Source of the DNA: Armatimonadota bacterium
GTDB taxonomy: Bacteria > Sysuimicrobiota > Sysuimicrobiia > Sysuimicrobiales > Humicultoraceae
DNA: 64,000 bases
Direction of reading: 5' to 3'
NCBI GenBank assembly: GCA_031081715.1
Contig: JAVHMA010000008.1
Coordinates: forward strand, 1 to 64,000
A program made the translations under genes and the position numbers. The notes under the pieces are model-generated. The model was not told the DNA's origin, ran no database searches, and worked only from the letters and a program-made list of their open reading frames with translations. Below, piece by piece: positions 35,166-43,355 of this stretch. Position 1 is the stretch's first letter, and each line of letters opens with the position of its first letter.

Positions 35166-36266
35166 CTAGCCGTCCAGCCGGCGGCGCCGGATGTCCTCGT
35201 CGATGGCGTTCCGCAGGCGGGTCATCACACCGGTGGCCGCCTCGCGCGGCGACGCGACGCCGGGGGGCAGGTCGTCGGCGCCGAACCGCAGCACGGCGAA
35301 GCCGCGAGCGAAGACGCCCCAGCCGCCGTCGGTCTCACGCGCGGTCACCTCGTAGGGCTCCAGGTCGCTGTCGAACAGCCGGTCGAGCGTCTCGGCGGCC
35401 TCGCGGATCCGCTCCAGGCTCCGCAGCCGCACGATGGGACGGTCGTTCACGACGATCTCGGCGTAGGGCGCGCCACCCTCGCTCCCGCCTCGCACCGACA
35501 GCACCAGATAGTTCATCGGCGTGCGCCGGTTGAGCGGAATGCCGCGCGCCCGCAGCGCGTCGTGCACGTACTGTACGCGCTCGGCCGTCCGCGGGTGATC
35601 GGCGAACGCGTACACCTCGAGCTGCCCGGTGAACCGCTCCAACCGGTGGAGGCGCTCCAGCACCGTGAGCACGCCGACCGGGCTGTACGGTGTCCGGGTC
35701 AGGTAGTCCACCGAGGCCAGGTCCGCCTCCCGCTCGAGGTCGCGGCTGTAGCCGGCCATGAACCCGGCGGCGAGCAGGCTCGCCCCCTGGAAGAGGGTGG
35801 GGTCGCGGGTGAAGATCGCGACCAGCAGTGTGAGGAAGAGCGCACGGTTCGCCCGTCGCTGCATCTCCATCCCGTGGCCGAGCGCAGCGTGGGCGGCCTC
35901 GTGGGCCAGCACCGCCGCGAGCTCGTGATCGCTGCGCACGAACCCGAGCAACCCCGCGGTCACGTAGATGAAGCCGCCGGGCAGCGCCACGGCGTTGACC
36001 TGGGGGATGTCCACGATCTTGAAGGTATATGGCAGGTGCGGCCGGGGCGTCTGCGCCGCGACGACCGCGCCGATGCGCGCCACGCGCGCCACCGCCGCCT
36101 CATCGGTGACGAGCTTGTACCGCGACTCGATCTGCTGCGCCGCCTGGCGACCCGCCTGAATCTCGGCGGCCTCCACGGACGGCGCGGCGACCGCGCGGAG
36201 CGGAAGCAGCGCCGCGACCAGCAGCGCGGCGAGCAGGACGATCGTCGGCCGTCGGAGCCGGGTCAT
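35166..36266 (-). CDS. M48 family metalloprotease
   Basis: The 366-residue exported protein has a signal peptide (about 1-28) and the zinc motif AHEAAHAALGHG (H122-E-A-A-H126), with a third ligand in the EREADLASVDYL segment (E-x3-D type). This is a BepA/YfgC-like periplasmic M48 protease, which handles outer-membrane protein quality control in relatives. The start ATG at 36266 follows GGGGGAC. It lies directly downstream of TatD on the same strand but has its own 63 bp gap. Confidence 0.88.
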   Translation of the reverse strand: MTRLRRPTIVLLAALLVAALLPLRAVAAPSVEAAEIQAGRQAAQQIESRYKLVTDEAAVARVARIGAVVAAQTPRPHLPYTFKIVDIPQVNAVALPGGFIYVTAGLLGFVRSDHELAAVLAHEAAHAALGHGMEMQRRANRALFLTLLVAIFTRDPTLFQGASLLAAGFMAGYSRDLEREADLASVDYLTRTPYSPVGVLTVLERLHRLERFTGQLEVYAFADHPRTAERVQYVHDALRARGIPLNRRTPMNYLVLSVRGGSEGGAPYAEIVVNDRPIVRLRSLERIREAAETLDRLFDSDLEPYEVTARETDGGWGVFARGFAVLRFGADDLPPGVASPREAATGVMTRLRNAIDEDIRRRRLDG

Positions 36267-36329
36267 GCCGCGTCCCCCATTCCCTGCCGGCATCGTCCCC
36301 ATCCCCTTGCGGTATTGTAACGCGGAATG

Positions 36330-37124
36330 CTACTCGCGGGTTGCGAGCCGGGTCAGCCCGAACGCCTCGCGGGCGTTCGCGGACGCCACCTCGGCGACCG
36401 TGCCGGGCGCCACGCCGCGCGCGGCGGCGGCGGCACGGGCGACGAGCGGCAGGTAGGCGGGCTCGTTGCGACGGCCGCGGTGCGGCTCGGGCGGTAGGTA
36501 CGGCGCATCGGTCTCGAGCAGGAACCGGTCGGGCGGGACGTAGGCGACCACCTCGAGCGCCCGGCGCGCGTTCCGGTAGGTGAGCGGGCCGCCGAATCCC
36601 AGATAGTACCCGCGGTCCAGGCAGCGCCGCGCCACCTCCAGCGAGCTCGAGAAGCAGTGCATGACCACGCGCGCCGGCTCCTCTTCCGCCAGCACGCGCA
36701 GCACCTCGGCGTACGCGTCCCGGCAGTGGACGATCACCGGGAGCCCGCTGGCGCGCGCGAGCGCCAGGTGCGCGCGGAACGCGCGCTCCTGTGCCTCGCG
36801 CGGCGCGAAGTCGCGGTAGAAGTCCAGCCCGGTCTCGCCGATGGCCACCACCCGCGGGTGCCGGGCCAGGAGCGCCAGCGTCGCGAGGGCCTCCGCGGAA
36901 ACCGCAGCCGCATCGTGCGGGTGCACCGCAACCGCCGCATAGACATCGGGGTGTGCCTCCGCGAGCGCCACCGCGCGGCGGCTGGACTCGACCGAGGTCC
37001 CCACGGTGACCAACCCGCCGACCCCGGCCGCGCGGGCCCGCCGCAGCACGCCGTCGCGATCGGCGTCGAACGCCTCGTCGTCCAGGTGCACGTGCGAGTC
37101 GAACAAGTCCAGCGTCACGCCCAC
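36330..37124 (-). CDS. TatD family metal-dependent hydrolase
   Basis: The 264-residue protein is a TatD-type TIM-barrel hydrolase. Metal ligands appear in FDSHVHLDD, in GETGLDFYRDF (Glu), VIVHCRDA (His), VVMHCFSSS (His) and LLETDAPYLPPEP (Asp). Such enzymes have DNase activity and D-aminoacyl-tRNA related roles. It follows metG by 48 bases and could be the last gene of the T-box-controlled operon. Confidence 0.93.
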   Translation of the reverse strand: MGVTLDLFDSHVHLDDEAFDADRDGVLRRARAAGVGGLVTVGTSVESSRRAVALAEAHPDVYAAVAVHPHDAAAVSAEALATLALLARHPRVVAIGETGLDFYRDFAPREAQERAFRAHLALARASGLPVIVHCRDAYAEVLRVLAEEEPARVVMHCFSSSLEVARRCLDRGYYLGFGGPLTYRNARRALEVVAYVPPDRFLLETDAPYLPPEPHRGRRNEPAYLPLVARAAAAARGVAPGTVAEVASANAREAFGLTRLATRE

Positions 37125-37172
37125 CAGTCTACTGGAGGCCGCGCAGTGGCCGCAACCGAAGGGGTTCCGCCG

Positions 37173-39107
37173 TCAGGTCACTCTCGCGCCGGTCGGGGCG
37201 GCGCCGTCCACCGTGAGGATCGCGACGTCGTCGCCCCACGTGGCCGCCAGCAGCATCCCGCGCGACTCGACGCCGCGCACCTTCCGGGGCTGCAAGTTGG
37301 CCACCACCACGATGCGCCGACCCACCAGGTCCTCCGGGCGGTAGTGCGTGGCGATGCCGGCGACCAGCGTGCGCACCTCGTCACCGACGTCAACGGTGAG
37401 CTTGACCAGCTTCTCGGTCCCGGCGACCCGCTCGGCGGCCTTCACCTCCGCCACCCGGAGGTCGACCCGCCTGAACTCGTCGATCGTGATCTGGTCCACC
37501 ACCGTGCCCTCCTTCGTCTCGCGCGGCGCGGGCGCCCCCGCCGGCGGCACGCGGGTCTCCACCCGAGGGAACACCGGCGCGCCGGGCCGGACCTGGCAGC
37601 CGGCCGGCAGTCCGCCCCAGCGCGCGGCGTCCGCCAGTCGCTGGCCGTCGAGCGGGGCCGGCGCGCCGAGCTGCTCCCAGACGCGCGCGGCCGCGACGGG
37701 CAGTACCGGCGCGAGCACGATCGTCGCGACGCGCAGCGCCTCCAGCGTATTGGAGAGAATGGTCCCGGCGCGCTTGGGGCTGCGCCGCAGCACCGTCCAA
37801 GGCGCCTCCTCGTCGATGTACTTGTTTGCCGCGCCGAGCAGCCGCCAGACCTCGGCGAGCGCGCCGCTGAAGTTGAACCGGTCCACCTGCGCCAGCACCG
37901 CGACGGGGGTTGCCTCGCCGAGCGCCCGCAGCGCCGCATCGCCCCCTTCCTCGGGCCCGCGCGCGGGCAGCCGGCCGCCGAACTCGCGGGCCACCAGCGG
38001 CAGCGTACGGTTGAGCAGGTTGCCGTAGTCGTTGGCCAGGTCGGCGTTGAAGCGGGCGACGAGCGCCGCGCGGCTGAAGTCGCCGTCCTCGCCGAACGGC
38101 ACGTCCCGCAGCAGGAAGTAGCGCACGGCGTCCACGCAGACATCGTGCGCGCCGCCCGAGCGAGCTGCCAGCTCGCGCGCGACCTCCACCGGGTCGATGA
38201 CGTTGCCGAGCGACTTGCTGATCTTCTGCCCCTCGACGGTCAGGAACCCGTGCACGATGACCTGGCGCGGCGGTTCGAGCCCCGCCGAGAGCAGCATGGC
38301 GGGCCACAGCAGCGAGTGAAACCGGTTGATGTCCTTGCCGATGACGTGGTGGGCCGGCCACCAGCGCCGGAACTCCTCCTCGTCCCGACCGAAGCCGACC
38401 GCCGAGATGTAGTTGGTCAGGGCGTCGAACCAGACGTAGACCAGATGCGCCGGGTCGCCGGGCACGGGGATGCCCCAGCCCCGGAGCTTGTCCACGGGCC
38501 GCGAGACCGAGATGTCCTCGAGCCCCTCGATGAGGTTGGCCATCTCGGCGTAGCGGCTCTGCGGCACGACGAAGTCGGGCCGCGACTCGAACAGGCGCCG
38601 CAGGTGCGTCCGATAGCTGGACAGCCGGAAGAAGTAGTTCTCTTCCTCCACCACCACGGGCTCGGTCCCGTGGTCGGGGCACTTCCCGTCCACCAGGTCG
38701 CTGAGCGTCACGAACGCCTCGTGACCGACGCAGTAGAGCGCCCGGTAGTTCTTCTTGTAGAGGTCCCCGGCGGCCGCCACGCGGCGCCAGATCTCGGCTA
38801 CGCCCGCGGCGTGCCGGGGTTCGGTGGTGCGGATGAAGTCGTCGATCGACAGGTGGAGCTGGTCCTGCAGCGCTCGGAACTTCGCCGCGTTCTCGTCCAC
38901 AAAGTCGCGTACCTCGCGCCCGGCGGCCTGCGCCGAGGTGACGTTCTTCTGCCCGTGCTCGTCGGTGCCGGTGAGGAAGTGGACGTCCCAGCCGCGCAGA
39001 CGATGATAGCGCGCGAGCGCATCGGCCAAAATCTTCTCGTACGCGTGGCCGATGTGCGGGCTCGCGTTTACGTAGTCGATGGCGGTGGTCACGTAGAACC
39101 GGGCCAT
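37173..39107 (-). CDS. metG: Methionyl-tRNA synthetase
   Basis: The 644-residue enzyme charges tRNA-Met. ASPHIGHAYEKILADA carries the HIGH motif and KISKSLGNVIDP is the KMSKS equivalent. The C-terminal tRNA-binding (Trbp111-like) domain (about 545-644) begins near EFRRVDLRVAEVKAAERV. The zinc-type insertion is reduced (single CPDHG remains). ATG at 39107 gives the clean start MARFYVTTA; 39116 is an alternative. It follows the MetE-like gene by 13 bases in the T-box operon. Confidence 0.96.
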   Translation of the reverse strand: MARFYVTTAIDYVNASPHIGHAYEKILADALARYHRLRGWDVHFLTGTDEHGQKNVTSAQAAGREVRDFVDENAAKFRALQDQLHLSIDDFIRTTEPRHAAGVAEIWRRVAAAGDLYKKNYRALYCVGHEAFVTLSDLVDGKCPDHGTEPVVVEEENYFFRLSSYRTHLRRLFESRPDFVVPQSRYAEMANLIEGLEDISVSRPVDKLRGWGIPVPGDPAHLVYVWFDALTNYISAVGFGRDEEEFRRWWPAHHVIGKDINRFHSLLWPAMLLSAGLEPPRQVIVHGFLTVEGQKISKSLGNVIDPVEVARELAARSGGAHDVCVDAVRYFLLRDVPFGEDGDFSRAALVARFNADLANDYGNLLNRTLPLVAREFGGRLPARGPEEGGDAALRALGEATPVAVLAQVDRFNFSGALAEVWRLLGAANKYIDEEAPWTVLRRSPKRAGTILSNTLEALRVATIVLAPVLPVAAARVWEQLGAPAPLDGQRLADAARWGGLPAGCQVRPGAPVFPRVETRVPPAGAPAPRETKEGTVVDQITIDEFRRVDLRVAEVKAAERVAGTEKLVKLTVDVGDEVRTLVAGIATHYRPEDLVGRRIVVVANLQPRKVRGVESRGMLLAATWGDDVAILTVDGAAPTGARVT

Positions 39108-39120
39108 GACGGCCATCTCC

Positions 39121-40236
39121 TCAGGCGCGGGCGCCGACCGCCTCGCGCGCCAAGCGGGCGCCCTCCACCAGGTTCCGCAGCTTCGCGAACGCCACGTCCC
39201 AGGTCCGCGTTCGCAGCCCGCAGTCGGGGTTGCCCCAGATCTTCTCCGCGCCGAGCACGCGCGCCGCCGCCAGCAGTTTGTCGCGGACCTCCTCCGGCGT
39301 CTCCAGCACGTCGGAGTGGACGTCGAGCACGCCGAGCCCGAGTTCGCGCGTATCCCCGAACTCCTTGAACAGGTGCACCACGTTGTAGTCGCCGGTGTTC
39401 TTGAACTCCAGGGCCAGGTGGTCCACCCGCATCTTCAGCAGCTCCGGGTAGAGCACCCGGTAGTTGCTGTAGCAAATGTGGATGCTGATCTTGGCGCGCA
39501 CACCGTCGGTCGCGGCGTTGAACGCCTCGACCAAAATCGGCACCTCGTCGGGGTGCGTGGCCGCCGCCGGCTCGTCGATCTGGATCCAGTCGGCCCCGGC
39601 CGCGGCGAGCGCCTGCAGCGTCGGGTGCAGCACCTCGCGGGCCAGATCGAGCGTGAACGCGCGCTTCGCCTCGTACGCGCGCCGGCGCAGGTCGCGCTCG
39701 GCCGGATCGACCGTCTTCAGATAGTACTCGTTGAACGACCAGTCCGCGAGCGTGTACGGACCGGTGATCGGGACCTTGACCGGTCGGCGCGCCACGGCCT
39801 TCACGTACTTCAACTCCTCCAGGTGAAACGGCTCGGTGAGCCGGACCCGGTCCACGACGGCCGCCTTCCGGTAATACTTGTTGTCGAACGACCGGACGTG
39901 GCCGTAGAAGTGGAAGCCCGCGATCCGCCGCACCGGATACTCGTACATCTCGATACGGCGGGCCTCGCCGTCGTAGACGACGTCGAGACCGGCCGCCTCC
40001 TGGAGTCGGATCGCGAAGAGCGCGGCCCAGTCGCGGACGCGCTCCTTGTCGGGGCGCTCCGCGGCAAGCAGGGCCCGCAGCTCGCCCACCCCCGGAATCT
40101 CCAACCGCTCGGCCCAGCGGTCGAGCTCGGCCAGGTCGGCGGCCGAGGGCCGCTGCCCGCGCGTGGCCCGGACCAGCCAGCCCGGCTTCGCCAGGCTGCC
40201 GATCTCCTGCGTCGGGAAAAGCTTGGTCGGGTTCAC
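39121..40236 (-). CDS. MetE-like methionine synthase (C-terminal-domain type), zinc ligands intact
   Basis: The 371-residue protein corresponds to the catalytic C-terminal half of cobalamin-independent methionine synthase, a core-MetE protein. The zinc ligands are visible as HICYSNY (His and Cys), the Glu in LALEFKNTG and the Cys in GNPDCGLRTR. QIDEPA is the family motif near homocysteine. Core-MetE proteins often use a methyl donor other than methyl-folate, such as a methylated corrinoid protein. It lies 9 bases after a second MetE-like gene and directly before metG, under the Met T-box. Confidence 0.88.
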   Translation of the reverse strand: MNPTKLFPTQEIGSLAKPGWLVRATRGQRPSAADLAELDRWAERLEIPGVGELRALLAAERPDKERVRDWAALFAIRLQEAAGLDVVYDGEARRIEMYEYPVRRIAGFHFYGHVRSFDNKYYRKAAVVDRVRLTEPFHLEELKYVKAVARRPVKVPITGPYTLADWSFNEYYLKTVDPAERDLRRRAYEAKRAFTLDLAREVLHPTLQALAAAGADWIQIDEPAAATHPDEVPILVEAFNAATDGVRAKISIHICYSNYRVLYPELLKMRVDHLALEFKNTGDYNVVHLFKEFGDTRELGLGVLDVHSDVLETPEEVRDKLLAAARVLGAEKIWGNPDCGLRTRTWDVAFAKLRNLVEGARLAREAVGARA

Positions 40237-40245
40237 CTCGTCACC

Positions 40246-41196
40246 TCACCCTCGCCGCAGCACGGCCGCGGCCTCGCCCAACCGGCGCGTCTTGGCGGCG
40301 GCCACGTCCCACGGCAGGAACTCGAGATCGCAGTTTGGCACCAGCGCCACGTCGTCCGGCGCAAGCCGGTCGCGCGCCCGCATCGCCTGCTCGACGAGCG
40401 CGCCGGTCTCCTCGACGAGCGAGTTCCGACCGTCCAGCGCCCCGACCAGCAGCGTCTTGCCGGCCGCCCGCGCCCGCGTCCCGTCGAGCGTCGTCGCGTA
40501 GAGGTCGATCCCGATCTCGTCCACCGGGAACTCCACCAGCGCGGGCAGCACCGGCGTGGCGTCGCCGAAGAACGTGTGCAGCGCCGTGCGCGCGCGCAGC
40601 CCGGTCACCACCGCGGCCAGCGCCGCGCGGGCGCGCGGGATGTCGTCGGGCGTGGCGCGCGTCACCAGCACCGGGTCGCTGAACTGGAGGTAGACGCAGC
40701 CCGCGGCCTCCAGGGCCTGCGCCTCGGCGCGCAACACCGCCGCGGCGTCGTCCAGCACCTGCGCGAACGAGCGCCCCGACCGGTTCTCCGACAGCGCGGC
40801 CAGCGCGAACGGCGACGGCAGCACGGCCTTCCAGCGCACACCCGCGAGCGCCGCCAGGTTCGTGACGGCGAGCACGGCCTTCCCGGTGGGCCGCAGCGGG
40901 CCCGTGATCACCGGATGGCGGAAGAACGAGTTGTTGTCGAACCAGCGCACGATGCCGCCGGGTTCCATGCCGGGGACGCCCGACGACAGCGGCCGCAGGA
41001 GGTCCTGCCAGCGGAGCAGGCCGTCGGTGATGTAGTCCAGCCCGGCCTCCCGCTGCAGCGCGATCACCGCACGCTCGTCCTCCTCGACCGCGGCGGCCAG
41101 CGCCTCGGGCGTCGCGCGGCCGCGGTCCACCGAGCGGCTCAGCTCGACGACCTTCTCGGACCGCGGGTAGATCCCCACCAGATGCGCGAACGGCAT
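40246..41196 (-). CDS. MetE-like protein with incomplete zinc site
   Basis: The 316-residue protein is a shorter MetE C-terminal-domain relative. Its best preserved zinc motif is VPNCDLEFLPWD (Cys). The expected His-x-Cys reads ALHTFFGD, so the Cys is replaced by Phe, and the Glu position looks like Asp (IGIDLYAT). It may be a partner or a divergent methyltransferase rather than a zinc-dependent one. The ATG at 41196 is preceded by GGAGGGAGC; the longer frame runs into the terminator. It is the first gene of the T-box operon. Confidence 0.82.
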   Translation of the reverse strand: MPFAHLVGIYPRSEKVVELSRSVDRGRATPEALAAAVEEDERAVIALQREAGLDYITDGLLRWQDLLRPLSSGVPGMEPGGIVRWFDNNSFFRHPVITGPLRPTGKAVLAVTNLAALAGVRWKAVLPSPFALAALSENRSGRSFAQVLDDAAAVLRAEAQALEAAGCVYLQFSDPVLVTRATPDDIPRARAALAAVVTGLRARTALHTFFGDATPVLPALVEFPVDEIGIDLYATTLDGTRARAAGKTLLVGALDGRNSLVEETGALVEQAMRARDRLAPDDVALVPNCDLEFLPWDVAAAKTRRLGEAAAVLRRG

Positions 41197-41239
41197 GCTC
41201 CCTCCCGTCGGGTCCGGCCGCCTGCGGCGACCGGTGAGC

Positions 41240-41277
41240 ATCAATAAAGACGACCTTCCGTCCGTGGACGGAAGGTC
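41240..41277 (-). terminator. Intrinsic terminator of the Met T-box leader
   Basis: Read on the minus strand, GACCTTCCGTC and GACGGAAGGTC form an 11 bp perfect stem with a 4-base loop, followed by GTCTTTATT. It lies about 45 bases upstream of the first MetE-like start codon. The 5' arm containing CCGTCC is the segment that would pair with the T-box element in the antiterminated state. Confidence 0.85.
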
Positions 41278-41283
41278 GGCCTC

Positions 41284-41528
41284 CGTGGTCCCACCAGGGT
41301 TCGCGCCGGCCTCGCGGCACGGCGCCTCCGCGGGTGGCCGGGGGGCCACCCTCGCTCGCTCACGGGAGCACCCGTTCAGGCTACTGGCCCCGTCCTCGTG
41401 CCGCGGAGCGTTCCCCTGAAAGCTCCGGAGCCATGTTCGGCGTCGCCCCGCCGCCGGCTTCCACCTGGCCCGGCTCGCTCCGGACGGTCCCCGGCGCCTA
41501 CTCCCGCTCCGTCATCGCCGCTGGAAGT
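41284..41528 (-). ncRNA. Met-specific T-box riboswitch leader
   Basis: On the minus strand a 7 bp closing helix (CGGAGCG 41505-41511 with CGCTCCG 41404-41410) bounds Stem I. Just inside it is GGGAGTAGG, matching the conserved AGTA element. The specifier-loop context is GCGAGCC on the 5' side and GAACATGGCTCCGG on the 3' side, placing AUG (41432-41434) as the specifier codon, flanked by a 7 bp helix TCCGGAG/CTCCGGA. A T-box-like GGTGGGACCACG lies at 41284-41295 before the terminator. Uncharged tRNA-Met should favour antitermination, turning on methionine synthesis and MetRS when methionine is short. Confidence 0.85.
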
Positions 41529-41535
41529 CACAGCC

Positions 41536-41564
41536 ATGATATGAGGACGTAAGGGCAGTGTCAA
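41536..41564 (-). promoter_or_regulatory. Sigma70 promoter of the Met T-box operon
   Basis: TTGACA (41559-41564) and TATCAT (41536-41541) on the minus strand are separated by exactly 17 bp, close to the sigma70 consensus. The start site would be near 41528, about 17 bases before Stem I of the T-box. The promoter lies within the remnant antitoxin sequence on the opposite strand. Confidence 0.8.
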
Positions 41565-41633
41565 CGCAACTTGGAGCGGAACGGCAAACCCGTGGCCCGC
41601 ATCGTGCCGCTGTCCTCGCAGCCCGCCGCCTGA
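41552..41633 (+). pseudogene. VapB/Phd-type antitoxin remnant
   Basis: Only the C-terminal tail of an antitoxin is left: [20 protein letters not shown] then TGA at 41631-41633. [12 protein letters not shown] is the typical end of Phd/YefM/VapB-like antitoxins. The upstream DNA-binding part is absent; that position is occupied by the methionine operon promoter and T-box on the other strand. No start codon in frame was found close by. Confidence 0.6.
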
Positions 41634-41910
41634 CACCAGCGCCCTGATCGCGGTTGAGCGTCGATCGGGGGCGTGGCCCGACGCGGTGCTCGCGCATATC
41701 CCTATTGTCAGCTTCGACACGGAGGTCGCCGAGCGATGGGCCGGCCTCTTTGCGGCCCTTAGCCGCAAAGACCGCCTGATCCCGGCGAACGACCTTGCCG
41801 TCGCCGCGACCGCGCTGCACCTGGGGTTCGGTGTTCTGGCAGGCCCTCGCGACGACGCCCACTTTCGCAGGGTCCCCGGGCTGTCCGTGCTGACCTTGTC
41901 GCCAGACTAG
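41632..41910 (+). pseudogene. VapC-type PIN toxin remnant with internal deletion
   Basis: The frame begins [13 protein letters not shown], the first catalytic Asp region of PIN domains, but without its normal start codon. It jumps at about [17 protein letters not shown] to the C-terminal half, which continues with [18 protein letters not shown] (the third acidic region) and ends LSVLTLSPD. About 60 residues from the middle are missing compared with VapC, including the central acidic residue. The toxin should be inactive. It overlaps the antitoxin stop, the usual vapBC arrangement. Confidence 0.65.
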
Positions 41911-42053
41911 CCCTCCGCACACGCCGCCCGTCGGCCCCACGAGAGCGACGCCCCGGCATGCGGCATGCGTCGGCGTTCCCTTTGCCGCCGCGGCGAACAT
42001 CAGCGGAACTAGTCTTTCGGCCCGCCGATTCGGGCACAATCCCTAGCGACGCC

Positions 42054-43355
42054 ATGCGCGGCCTGCCGATGCGCCTCACGCTGCTGGGCCGGTTCACGGC
42101 GGCGAGCGCCCTGGTCGCCGCCGCCTTCGCCGGCGTGCTGGGGTGGTTCGTCGCGAACGAGGTCACCCACGCGGCCTCCGACGAAGCCGTGGCCACCACC
42201 GCGCAGGCCGTCGAGATGCTGCTCGGCCCCTTCGTGGTCCGCGGCGACTTCGCGCACCCACTGTGGCCCTCGCGCGTCGACGACCTGAACCGCCTGATCC
42301 ATCCGCACCTGCGGACCCGCGGCATCATCCGGGTCACGCTGTGGAACCCCCAGGGAACGGCGATCTACTCCAGCGACGCGGCCCTGTTGGGCCGGCGCCG
42401 CCCACTCACGCCGCCGGTGCGGGCCGCCCTGGGTGGTCAGGTCGCCGCGGTGGTGGAGCAGGCGGCGCGCGATCCCGACGCTCTGGCGATGGCGGACGGG
42501 CGGATCCTGCGGGTCTACGTGCCCGTGCGCGTGCTGGGATCCGGCGCGCCGGTCGGTGTCTATGAAGTCCACCGCGACGCGCGGCCGCTGCTGGCGCGGC
42601 TGCGGGCGGCACGGCTCCGGGCTTGGGTGCTCATCCTGGCCGGCACCGCGGCCCTCTACGGATCCCTGTTCAGCTTGGTGCGCCGGGCATCGGGCACGCT
42701 GCTGGCGCAGCAACGGGCGCTGGAGCGCGCCTTCGACGGCACGGTGCGCTCGCTGGCCGCCGCCGTCGACGCAAAAGACGCGTATACGTCCGGCCACTCG
42801 TCCCGCGTGGCGGCCTACGCCCGCGCGACCGGGCACGCGCTCCGACTCCCCGACCCGGACGTGCGGGCGGTCGAGCTCGCCGGCCACCTACACGACGTCG
42901 GTAAGATCGGCATTCCCGACCACATGCTCGGCAAGCGCGGACCCCTCGAGCCGCACGAGTGGGCGGCGGTCCGACAGCACGCGCTCGTGGGCTACGCCAT
43001 CCTCGAACCCGTCCCTATCGACGACCGGGTAAAGCTGGCCGTGCGGCACAGTCACGAGCGTTGGGACGGGGCGGGCTATCCCGACCGCTTGAGCGGTGAC
43101 GCCATCCCCATCCACGCCCGCATCCTGGCCGTGGCCGACGCCTACGAAGCGATGACCTCGAACCGCCCCTACCGTGCCGCGCTCACGCACCGGGACGCGG
43201 CCGCCGAGCTCCGCCGCGGCGCCGGTACCCAGTTCGATCCTCGTGTCGTGCAGGCATTCCTCCACGTGCTGGAGGGCAGCGAGGGCCCGGAGCCCCGGGT
43301 GGCGCGCCCGCTGCCGGCTGCCGTGGCCGGGAGCGCGGGCGCCGCCGGCCGCTAG
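42054..43355 (+). CDS. HD-GYP domain c-di-GMP phosphodiesterase, membrane sensor
   Basis: The 433-residue protein has an N-terminal helix (about 8-30), a periplasmic sensor region (30-175), a second helix (about 182-205) and an HD-GYP domain (about 235-420). HD is in ELAGHLHDVGKIGIPD, and the GYP signature is in HERWDGAGYPDRLSG, with HARILAVADAYEAMTS after it. It should degrade c-di-GMP in response to an external signal. I chose the ATG at 42054; 42069 is possible. The c-di-GMP riboswitch about 11 kb away controls pilins. Its stop overlaps the convergent methyltransferase stop (CTAG). Confidence 0.92.
   Translation: MRGLPMRLTLLGRFTAASALVAAAFAGVLGWFVANEVTHAASDEAVATTAQAVEMLLGPFVVRGDFAHPLWPSRVDDLNRLIHPHLRTRGIIRVTLWNPQGTAIYSSDAALLGRRRPLTPPVRAALGGQVAAVVEQAARDPDALAMADGRILRVYVPVRVLGSGAPVGVYEVHRDARPLLARLRAARLRAWVLILAGTAALYGSLFSLVRRASGTLLAQQRALERAFDGTVRSLAAAVDAKDAYTSGHSSRVAAYARATGHALRLPDPDVRAVELAGHLHDVGKIGIPDHMLGKRGPLEPHEWAAVRQHALVGYAILEPVPIDDRVKLAVRHSHERWDGAGYPDRLSGDAIPIHARILAVADAYEAMTSNRPYRAALTHRDAAAELRRGAGTQFDPRVVQAFLHVLEGSEGPEPRVARPLPAAVAGSAGAAGR

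Noticed and set aside
41197-41349. Upstream extension of the first MetE-like protein
   Set aside because: The frame would run through the terminator hairpin and T-box element. The ATG at 41196 has a good ribosome binding site.
41240-41528. SAM-I (S-box) or cobalamin riboswitch as the methionine-operon leader
   Set aside because: The S-box core elements and the B12 box are absent, whereas the AGTA element, specifier context and T-box-like sequence fit a T-box.
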